A stretch of 35,756 nucleotides of DNA, from the NCBI RefSeq assembly GCF_003024235.1, contig NZ_KZ679087.1, positions 192,007-227,762 on the forward strand. The letters run 5' to 3'. The DNA is from Arenimonas caeni. Lineage in GTDB: Bacteria; Pseudomonadota; Gammaproteobacteria; Xanthomonadales; Xanthomonadaceae. The notes beneath the pieces were generated by a model, which was given only the letters and a program-made list of their open reading frames with translations, made no database searches and had not been told where the DNA came from. Shown here piece by piece: positions 30,425 to 35,756 of the stretch (positions are counted from its first letter, which is position 1; every line of letters starts with the position of its first letter). A program made the position numbers and the translations under genes.

Positions 30425-31216
30425 ATGCCAAACCCCATCATCCCCTGGCCCGGCGGAAAGCGTCGGCTGCTCAAGCACCTCTATCCCCACTTCCCGGCCC
30501 ACGAGTGCTACGTCGAGGCCTTCGCCGGCGGCGCGGCCGCGCTGCTGCTTCGGCCGGCGCCGGCGCCGGTGGAGGTGCTGAACGACATCAACGGCGACCT
30601 GGTGCGCCTGTACCGCTGCGTGAGGCACCATCTGGACGAGTTCGTGCGCCAGTTCCGGTGGTCCCTCGTCTCGCGCCAGATGTTCGAGTGGGCGCAGCTC
30701 GAGCACCCTGACACCCTCACCGACATCCAGCGGGCCGCCCGTTTCTACTACCTGCAGAAGCTGGCCTTCGGTGGCAAGGTCTCCGGCCAGAACTTCGGCT
30801 ACGTGGCCAGCGGCTCCGGGCCGCGGCTGAACCTGCTGCGGATCGAGGAGGAGCTCAGCGCCGTCCACGTTCGCCTGGCCAACGTGATCGTCGAAAACCT
30901 GCCTTGGCACGACTGCCTGCAGCGATACGACCGACCGGCCACCCTGCATTACCTGGACCCGCCCTACTGGCAGACCGAGGGCTACGGCGTCGACTTCCCC
31001 TTCAGCGAGTACGAGCGCATGGCCGAGCTCATGCGCAGCCTGCAGGGCAGGGCGGTGCTGTCGATCAACGACCACCCCGACATCCGGCGGGTCTTCGAGG
31101 GGTTTGCCATGGTGCCGCTGCAGATCCGCTACACGGTCGGGCGGGAAGGGCGGGACCAGGCGGCAGGGGAGTTGATCATCAAGAGCTGGGATGATCGGCA
31201 GGCGCAGTTGATCTGA
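30425..31216 (+). CDS. DNA adenine methylase (D12 class)
   Basis: The product has 263 aa, close to Dam in size. The motifs are PWPGGKRRL (residues 6-14), EAFAGGAA (motif I, about 33-40, binding S-adenosylmethionine) and LDPPYW (motif IV DPPY, about 177-182). This is an N6-adenine methyltransferase of the D12 group. No restriction endonuclease is adjacent, so it is probably an orphan methylase that protects phage DNA or changes host gene expression. The target sequence cannot be read from the protein. Confidence 0.93.
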   Translation: MPNPIIPWPGGKRRLLKHLYPHFPAHECYVEAFAGGAAALLLRPAPAPVEVLNDINGDLVRLYRCVRHHLDEFVRQFRWSLVSRQMFEWAQLEHPDTLTDIQRAARFYYLQKLAFGGKVSGQNFGYVASGSGPRLNLLRIEEELSAVHVRLANVIVENLPWHDCLQRYDRPATLHYLDPPYWQTEGYGVDFPFSEYERMAELMRSLQGRAVLSINDHPDIRRVFEGFAMVPLQIRYTVGREGRDQAAGELIIKSWDDRQAQLI

Positions 31217-31254
31217 GGCATGATCATCCGCGTTCACTTAGCGGAGCCGTTTCA

Positions 31255-31743
31255 ATGAATGACGTCTGGCCTTGTGTAGTTTCTTCGCAGCAAGACCCCG
31301 AGTTGCTACTGAGGTTCGGCCCGCTGATCGATGGAGCTTTTTGCCGAATCGCCGCCGATGCTTCTGAAAGGGTTGCATGCCAACTCCTGATCGACACAGG
31401 GGCGGATGGCTTTGTTATTGATCAAGACTTGGCAGTCGCTCTTTCTCTTCCACTGCATCGAGAGCAGGTTGCGTTTGGACTGCATGGGCAGTCTCTCGTG
31501 AAGAAGTACATGGTGGAGATTCTGATGCCGGCCATGACGGCCGGTGGCAAAGGCATTGCCTTTAGAATGCCAGCAGAGTGCACAGGGGCTCCCGGATTGG
31601 CTTCTTTCTACCAAGCTCATGGACTGCACGTGAAGGGAATAATTGGACGGAACTTCCTTCAGTTTTGCTCGTTGACCATCGATGGTGTCAGCGGCAGAAC
31701 CCATCTTTCGATCGGAGAGGGCGTTACCAAAAGTAAGGCCTAA
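31255..31743 (+). CDS. Retropepsin-like aspartic protease
   Basis: The product has 162 aa. Residues 44-52 read LLIDTGADG, with Asp47-Thr48-Gly49 as the aspartic-protease active site. The second hydrophobic motif KGIIGRNFLQ (about 127-136) matches the ILG motif of retropepsins. One DTG per chain means it must dimerise to be active. A GGAG site lies 8 nt upstream. There is no transmembrane segment or signal peptide. GC is lower than in the phage head genes, which suggests separate acquisition. Bacterial retropepsin-like proteins are known, but a role here is unknown. Confidence 0.8.
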   Translation: MNDVWPCVVSSQQDPELLLRFGPLIDGAFCRIAADASERVACQLLIDTGADGFVIDQDLAVALSLPLHREQVAFGLHGQSLVKKYMVEILMPAMTAGGKGIAFRMPAECTGAPGLASFYQAHGLHVKGIIGRNFLQFCSLTIDGVSGRTHLSIGEGVTKSKA

Positions 31744-31880
31744 GTGAGTCCGCGCAGCTCCGGGGCGAGGTAAGATGAATAGGCCAGCGGGGGGTCCCAC
31801 CCCGGGCAATCGTAGCCCGGTGGTCGTCTCCCGCTGGTCGGCCCAATGGCCGCTTCTGCCGGCCTCTGTCGTTCGTTCAC

Positions 31881-31908
31881 TTGACATTCCCCTGCAGGCG
31901 CCTACTCT
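31881..31908 (+). promoter_or_regulatory. Promoter of the HicB/HicA-like pair
   Basis: TTGACA (31881-31886), a 16-nt spacer and TACTCT (31903-31908) form a good sigma70-type promoter. Transcription would start near 31915, about 58 nt before the first ATG. Confidence 0.6.
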
Positions 31909-31946
31909 TGGCCTGCCTCTAGGGGAGGGGCCAGGGGAGAGGTGAT

Positions 31947-31965
31947 CCTCGAACACCATTCGAGG
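31947..31965. promoter_or_regulatory. CCTCGAA/TTCGAGG inverted repeat before the HicB-like gene
   Basis: A perfect 7-bp inverted repeat with a 5-nt spacer lies 7 nt before the start codon, inside the leader. It could be an operator for the antitoxin or an RNA hairpin controlling translation. Confidence 0.5.
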
Positions 31966-31972
31966 TCCAGCC

Positions 31973-32302
31973 ATGAGTAAGCGTCTACGAGCTTTTGCCT
32001 ATCAGATGCCCGACGGGATCTGGGTGGCTCACTGTGTTGACCTGTCGTTGGCTGCGCAGGGCGACTCCTACGGGGAGGTGCGCCGGAAGCTCCACGATCA
32101 GGTCGTCGACTATTGCAAGTACGTGAACTCGATCGATGATGCAGAGTTCCGTCGGCAGCTGATGCGTCGTCCCGCACCATTGGGCACCCGCGCCTTTTAC
32201 TGGGTAGCGTTGCTCGGGCATCACCTTGGCATGCGCGTGAAGCCGTCCGCGCCGGTTCCGCCTAAGAGCTGGATCGAAAAGTCCTTGCCCCAATCCTGTT
32301 AA
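31973..32302 (+). CDS. HicB-like antitoxin (partial-fold type)
   Basis: The product has 109 aa. Residues 8-46 (AYQMPDGIWVAHCVDLSLAAQGDS...KLHDQVVDY) follow the HicB N-terminal fold. The C-terminal half (LGTRAFYWVALLGHHLGMRV...) does not show the ribbon-helix-helix or HTH DNA-binding domain common in HicB. It could still bind and block the HicA-like protein next to it, but transcriptional autoregulation is uncertain. The order is antitoxin then toxin, with a 3-nt gap. The pair may be phage or host. Confidence 0.7.
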   Translation: MSKRLRAFAYQMPDGIWVAHCVDLSLAAQGDSYGEVRRKLHDQVVDYCKYVNSIDDAEFRRQLMRRPAPLGTRAFYWVALLGHHLGMRVKPSAPVPPKSWIEKSLPQSC

Positions 32303-32305
32303 GCC

Positions 32306-32539
32306 ATGGGGACAAGGGAGCGGCCGGTCGGCCACAAGGAAATGGTGGCGCTCCTGAAGAGGCTCGGGTTTGCCCAAGTCCGCTCGAACGGTTCCCATGA
32401 GCACTGGGAAGGGGTGTACGGCGGGAAGCGACGCCTGGTTACGCTCGACGAGCATCACAGCCCCTATCACCGGGGACTTCTTCGCGATATCCGCAACCAG
32501 ATTGGCATCTCGAGGTCGGACTTCTGGTCGTCGGTCTAG
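32306..32539 (+). CDS. HicA-family mRNA interferase toxin
   Basis: The product has 77 aa. The core VALLKRLGFAQVRSNGSHEHWE (residues 14-35) and the later HHSPYHRGLLRDIRNQIGIS match YcfA/HicA. His31 in GSHEHW is the expected catalytic residue. HicA toxins bind double-stranded RNA through a dsRBD-like fold and cleave mRNA. The gene follows the HicB-like ORF by 3 nt, as in a toxin-antitoxin operon. Activity is not shown by sequence alone. Confidence 0.85.
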   Translation: MGTRERPVGHKEMVALLKRLGFAQVRSNGSHEHWEGVYGGKRRLVTLDEHHSPYHRGLLRDIRNQIGISRSDFWSSV

Positions 32540-32582
32540 GTCTGTCTCAGGCTCTGAGCCGCCCCACAGTATCCTTCGGCCC

Positions 32583-32795
32583 ATGGCCAGCTCATCCTTT
32601 CGCGACCGCCTCATGCGCGGTTACGCCTGCACCCGAACCCTCGATCGTCAGGCCGACAGCCTGCGTAGCCGAATGGCCGACCTGGCCAGTGATCCGGCCG
32701 CCGCCGGCGACGTGCTGTCGGCCATACGGGCACTGAGGGAGACTCTTGATCGCGCCGAGAGGACGGCCCGGGAGCTGGCGGGGGAGCAAGGGTAG
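32583..32795 (+). CDS. Small hypothetical protein, 70 aa
   Basis: The product begins MASSSFRDRLMRGYACTRTL and is mostly helical and charged (SLRSRMADL...AIRALRETLDRAERTARELAG), as a short coiled coil would be. It may be the last host gene before the rimP promoter or the last phage gene. The stop lies 4 nt before the likely rimP -35. No family was recognised. Confidence 0.55.
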   Translation: MASSSFRDRLMRGYACTRTLDRQADSLRSRMADLASDPAAAGDVLSAIRALRETLDRAERTARELAGEQG

Positions 32796-32798
32796 CGC

Positions 32799-32827
32799 TT
32801 GCGGTGGGCCTCTCCGGCCCGTATCAT
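32799..32827 (+). promoter_or_regulatory. rimP-nusA-infB operon promoter
   Basis: TTGCGG (32799-32804), a 17-nt spacer and TATCAT (32822-32827) form a good sigma70-type promoter. Transcription would begin near 32834, giving a leader of about 220 nt before rimP. Confidence 0.6.
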
Positions 32828-32834
32828 ACGCGAC

Positions 32835-33057
32835 CTAGCTGGATGCGGACGGGCTCGGCGGCCAGATAAGCCCCGAATCCTGCCCCCGCTACCAGTTTCT
32901 GGCGTCGGATCCGAAGGGAACCAACGCTCAGGCTTTTTCCCCGGGTCGGCTGCCAGGCCGTCCCCGGGGAAGCCGGAACCTGGATGTACCGGAAAAGGGC
33001 CTTACGGCCCTTTTTTGTTTTTGGAATTTGCGACAACGACAAGGCGCGGAGCGAAGG
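32835..33057 (+). ncRNA. Structured rimP leader with attenuator
   Basis: The leader holds a 9-bp stem (TTCCCCGGG 32937-32945 with CCCGGGGAA 32963-32971), a CCGG-based pairing after it, and an intrinsic terminator at 32993-33022, only 35 nt before the rimP ATG. Operons that encode NusA can be controlled by termination in the leader, and rimP leader RNA families are described (from memory). Whether this belongs to such a family needs a covariance search. Confidence 0.55.
32993..33022 (+). terminator. Intrinsic terminator/attenuator upstream of rimP
   Basis: AAAAGGGCC (32993-33001) pairs with GGCCCTTTT (33006-33014) across TTAC, and a T-rich run follows (TTTTTTGTTTTT, 33011-33022). This is a textbook terminator. 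Placed downstream of a good promoter and upstream of rimP it would act as an attenuator; otherwise it ends the upstream gene. Confidence 0.85.
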
Positions 33058-33597
33058 ATGACCGGAAAGGCAACCGAAATCTGCGAACTGCTCGAACCCA
33101 CCGTCTCGGCCCTGGGCCTGGAGCTGCTGGGCGCGGAGTTCGCGCCCACGGGCAACAGCGCGCTGCTGCGGCTGTACATCGACGCCCCCGGCCGGCACGT
33201 GGCCATCGAGGACTGCGAGGCGGTGAGCCGCGAGGTCTCGGCCGTGCTCGACGTCGAGGATCCGATCACCTCGGCCTACACCCTCGAGGTGTCCTCGCCG
33301 GGCATCGACCGCCCGCTGTTCACGCCTGCCCAGTTCGCCCGCTTCACCGGCGAGCAGGCGAAGCTGGGCCTGCGCCTGCCGGTCGACGGCCGCCGCCGCT
33401 TCCAGGCGCGCATCGTGCGCGTGGAGGGCGACCGGATCGTGCTCGACTTCGACGGCCGCGAGATGGTTGTCGCCCACGAGAACATCGAAAAGGCGCGCCT
33501 GGTCCCCGACCTGGTCGCCCTGGGCCTGGCGGCCCAGCCCAAACCAACCGGTCCGCGCGGCAAGCGCAAGGCCAACGAAGAATCCGATAACCCCTGA
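33058..33597 (+). CDS. rimP: Ribosome maturation factor RimP
   Basis: The product has 179 aa, with ATG 33058 preceded by a GGAG-type site. The N-terminal domain (residues 1-75, ICELLEPTVSALGLELLGAEF) and the C-terminal SH3-like domain (about 85-150, VDGRRRFQARIVRVEGDRIVLDFDG) match RimP. It helps assemble the 30S subunit, acting with the S12/S19 region. The C-terminus is basic. It is first in the classic rimP-nusA-infB order, a host housekeeping operon. Confidence 0.97.
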   Translation: MTGKATEICELLEPTVSALGLELLGAEFAPTGNSALLRLYIDAPGRHVAIEDCEAVSREVSAVLDVEDPITSAYTLEVSSPGIDRPLFTPAQFARFTGEQAKLGLRLPVDGRRRFQARIVRVEGDRIVLDFDGREMVVAHENIEKARLVPDLVALGLAAQPKPTGPRGKRKANEESDNP

Positions 33598-33629
33598 GGC
33601 GCCCGACGCCTTTCACGGAGCTGGAAGAG

Positions 33630-35117
33630 ATGAGCAAGGAACTGTTGCTGGTGATGGAAGCGGTCGCCAATGAAAAAGGCGTACCGCGTGGCGTGATCAT
33701 CGAGGCCATGGAGGCCGCGCTGGCTTCGGCCGCGAAGAAGCGCTACCACGAGCAGGACGTCGCCATGCGCGTCTCGATCAACTCCCGTGACGGCAGCTAC
33801 GAGACCTTCCGCCGCTGGGAAGTCGTGGCCGACGACGTGGTGATGGAGTCGCCCGACCGCCAGATCCGCCTGATGGACGTGGTCGACGACAAGCCCGACG
33901 CGCAGATCGGCGATTTCGTCGAGGAGCAGGTCGAGAACGCCGAGTTCGGCCGCATCGCCGCCCAGGCCGCCAAGCAGGTGATCGTGCAGCGCGTGCGCGA
34001 GGCCGAGCGCGCCCAGGTGGTCGATGCCTGGAAGGACCGCGTCGGCGAGCTGGTCAACGGCATCGTCAAGCGCGTCGAGCGCGGCAACGTCTACGTCGAC
34101 CTGGGCGGCAACGCCGAGGCCCTGATCCCGAAGGACAAGGCCATCCCGCGCGACGTGCTGCGCCCGGGCGACCGCGTGCGCGGCTACCTGCTCGACGTGC
34201 GCTCCGAGACCCGCGGCCCGCAGCTGTTCATCAGCCGCACCGCCCCTGAATTCATGATCGAGCTGTTCAAACTCGAGGTGCCGGAAGTCGGCCAGGGCCT
34301 GGTCGAGATCAAGGCCGCCGCCCGCGACCCGGGCGACCGCGCCAAGATCGCCGTGCTGGCCCACGACCACCGCACCGATCCCATCGGCGCCTGCATCGGC
34401 ATGCGCGGCTCGCGCGTGCAGGCCGTGAGCAACGAGCTCAACGGCGAGCGCATCGACATCGTGCTGTGGTCCGACAACCCGGCCCAGTTCGTCATCAACG
34501 CGATGGCGCCGGCCGAGGTGCAGTCGATCATCGTCGACGAAGAGAAGCGCTCGATGGACCTCGCGGTCGCCGAGGACAAGCTGGCCCAGGCCATCGGCAA
34601 GGGCGGCCAGAACGTGCGCCTCGCCAGCCGCCTGACCGGCTGGCAGCTCAACGTCATGACCCAGGACCAGGTCACCGCCAAGTCCGAGGCCGAGCAGGCC
34701 GCCGCCCGCCAGCTGTTCATGGACAAGCTGGAGGTCGACGAGGAGATCGCGGGCATCCTGGTGTCCGAGGGCTTCAGCACGGTCGAGGAAATCGCCTACG
34801 TGCCCGCCGGCGAGCTGCTGGCGGTCGAGGGCTTCGACGAGGACATCGTCGAGGAACTGCGCGCCCGCGCCCGCGACGCGCTGCTCACCGAGGCCCTGCA
34901 GGTCGAGGAGGAGATCGAGGAGCACAAGCCGTCCGACGACCTGCTCTCGCTCGAAGGCATGGACGAGGCCACGGCCTACGCCCTGGCCGCGCGCGGCATC
35001 GTGAGCCGCGACGACCTGGCCGAGATGGCCACCGACGAGATCACCGACATCGAGGACATCGACGAGGAGCGGGCCGCGAAGCTGATCATGGCCGCGCGCG
35101 CGCACTGGTTCGAGTAA
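33630..35117 (+). CDS. nusA: Transcription termination/antitermination factor NusA
   Basis: The product has 495 aa, the full gammaproteobacterial size. The N-terminal RNA polymerase-binding domain (1-125) is followed by S1 (about 135-200, [20 protein letters not shown]), two KH domains ([15 protein letters not shown] about 254-268; [14 protein letters not shown] about 321-334) and two acidic repeats (about 360-490) that bind the polymerase alpha subunit. It starts 32 nt after rimP. NusA strengthens pausing and hairpin termination and supports phage antitermination, so it may act on its own operon's leader terminator. Confidence 0.98.
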   Translation: MSKELLLVMEAVANEKGVPRGVIIEAMEAALASAAKKRYHEQDVAMRVSINSRDGSYETFRRWEVVADDVVMESPDRQIRLMDVVDDKPDAQIGDFVEEQVENAEFGRIAAQAAKQVIVQRVREAERAQVVDAWKDRVGELVNGIVKRVERGNVYVDLGGNAEALIPKDKAIPRDVLRPGDRVRGYLLDVRSETRGPQLFISRTAPEFMIELFKLEVPEVGQGLVEIKAAARDPGDRAKIAVLAHDHRTDPIGACIGMRGSRVQAVSNELNGERIDIVLWSDNPAQFVINAMAPAEVQSIIVDEEKRSMDLAVAEDKLAQAIGKGGQNVRLASRLTGWQLNVMTQDQVTAKSEAEQAAARQLFMDKLEVDEEIAGILVSEGFSTVEEIAYVPAGELLAVEGFDEDIVEELRARARDALLTEALQVEEEIEEHKPSDDLLSLEGMDEATAYALAARGIVSRDDLAEMATDEITDIEDIDEERAAKLIMAARAHWFE

Positions 35118-35152
35118 GGCCGACGCACCCTGCAATCCCCGAGTGTCACCAT

Positions 35153-35170
35153 TGCGCGCCCCGGCGCGCA
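35153..35170 (+). repeat. Hairpin between nusA and infB
   Basis: TGCGCGCC pairs with GGCGCGCA across a 2-nt centre. It lies 24 nt before the infB ATG without a T tract. RNA structure or partial attenuation is possible. Confidence 0.4.
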
Positions 35171-35193
35171 GGAAACCAAGGAATCACCGCCAC

Positions 35194-35756
35194 ATGTCCG
35201 AAGTCACCGTAGGTTCGCTGGCCAAAGTGCTGGGAATGCCCGTCGAGAAGCTGCTCGAGCAGCTGGCCGGCGCAGGCATGTCCTTCAGCGGGCCGGATCA
35301 GGTGGTCAGCAGTACCGAGAAGATGAAGCTGCTCGGCTTCCTTCGCCGGACGCACGGCAAGGATGAAAAGGCCGCCGAAGCCGGCGCGCCGAAGAAGATC
35401 ACCCTCCAGCGCCGCAAGCAGGAGGAGCTGACCGTCAGCGCCGGCAAGTCCAAGTCCACGGTCACCGTCGAGGTGCGCCAGAAGCGCACCTACGTCAAGC
35501 GCGACGTGGTCGAGGAGCCCGTCACCGACGAGCGCGCCGAGGCCCTGCGCAAGCTCGAGGAGTCGAAGGCGCGCAACGAGGCCGAACTGGCCGCGATCGC
35601 CGAGTCCGACCGCAAGCGCCAGCTCGAGCGCGAGGCCGAGGAGGCCGCCCGCCGCAACGAGGAGGCCGCCCGTGCCGCCGCCGGCGACGCGCCGTCCGAG
35701 CCCGAGCCCGAGCCCGTCGCCACGCCGGCGCCGGCCCCGGCGTCCGCGCCCGAGGC
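35194..35756 (+). CDS. infB: Translation initiation factor IF-2, N-terminal part (cut at right edge)
   Basis: From ATG 35194, 187 codons are visible. The IF2 N-terminal module ([20 protein letters not shown]...QLAGAGM) and the [13 protein letters not shown] stretch match Xanthomonadaceae IF2. A charged Ala/Glu/Arg coiled region leads to a Pro/Ala/Glu-rich linker at the edge. The GTPase domain lies beyond the window. An AGGAAACCAAGG-type ribosome site precedes the start. Confidence 0.97.
   Translation, partial: MSEVTVGSLAKVLGMPVEKLLEQLAGAGMSFSGPDQVVSSTEKMKLLGFLRRTHGKDEKAAEAGAPKKITLQRRKQEELTVSAGKSKSTVTVEVRQKRTYVKRDVVEEPVTDERAEALRKLEESKARNEAELAAIAESDRKRQLEREAEEAARRNEEAARAAAGDAPSEPEPEPVATPAPAPASAPE

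Larger units (their letters stand above)
31744..31972 (+). other. 229-bp intergenic region with hairpins and a promoter
   Basis: No gene is seen. The first half carries hairpin-forming sequence (CCGGGC/GCCCGG around 31802-31820), probably ending the protease transcript. The second half holds the promoter at 31881-31908 and an inverted repeat at 31947-31965 before the HicB-like start. The phage-host junction could lie in this gap or farther right. Confidence 0.5.
1..32539. mobile_element. Lambda-type siphovirus prophage (left end outside window)
   Basis: Divergent repressor and cro genes, a primase-helicase, GpA-type terminase, HK97-fold head genes, lysis genes and a full set of long-tail genes follow lambda order and read mostly rightward. 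No integrase or excisionase is seen, so the integration module is probably left of position 1. The right boundary is uncertain. The adenine methylase and the protease look like phage cargo, the HicB/HicA-like pair could be phage or host, and rimP at 33058 is host. No direct repeat or tRNA fragment marks the junction. Most structural genes look intact, so the phage may be functional. Confidence 0.95.

Noticed and set aside
31744-33057. tRNA gene or fragment as attachment site
   Set aside because: No T-loop-like GGTTCRA or acceptor-stem pattern was found by eye; hairpins here do not fit a cloverleaf.

Overview
The window is most of a temperate, lambda-type siphovirus prophage, followed by the start of a host rimP-nusA-infB operon. 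High GC, strong GC3 bias and an IF2 N-terminus of the Xanthomonas type point to a gammaproteobacterium of the Lysobacteraceae (Xanthomonadaceae). The genus cannot be fixed from this sequence. No integrase is visible and the leftmost gene runs off the edge, so the left attachment end lies outside the window.

Layout. Positions 1-2328 (minus strand) hold a leftward early operon of small overlapping genes: a DUF1566-like protein, zinc-ribbon proteins, a membrane protein and a membrane-anchored P-loop protein. A sigma70-type promoter at 2421-2449 reads into it. Positions 2458-4079 are the immunity region: a LexA/CI-type repressor (minus strand), an exported-looking gene in the lambda rex position behind it, a divergent cro-like gene, and an operator/promoter region with a 7-bp inverted repeat. 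Positions 4081-8319 hold small early genes (CII/YmfL-like, TraR/DksA-like zinc finger) and a Toprim-SF3 primase-helicase. Positions 8330-8584 form a non-coding block of phased TGTGCG repeats and a 13-bp-arm palindrome just upstream of the terminase genes, where lambda has cos.

Positions 8653-15690 are packaging and head: Nu1-like and GpA-like terminase subunits, a Mor-type activator, gpW, a portal, a prohead protease-major capsid fusion with a well-placed internal start, and a DUF2190 cement protein. The lysis cassette (two membrane proteins, a lipoprotein lysozyme, nested Rz/Rz1 spanins) sits at 15758-17994, between head and tail genes. Tail genes fill 17991-30186: Z- and U-like connectors, tail tube, a G/GT chaperone pair with a canonical -1 slippery site, tape measure, distal tail and hub proteins, tip protein, and small fibre-like and SPRY-like proteins.

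Positions 30425-32539 carry accessory genes: a D12-class adenine methylase, a retropepsin-like aspartic protease and a HicB/HicA-like pair with its own promoter. The right phage end lies somewhere between about 31743 and 32800, and no tRNA was recognised there. From 32799 a promoter, a structured leader and an intrinsic terminator precede rimP, nusA and infB (cut at the right edge). The points most worth follow-up are the repeat block before the terminase, the Mor-type gene flanked by parS-half-site-like octamers, the nested protease/capsid start, the likely leaderless cro, the rex-position gene and the rimP leader attenuator.
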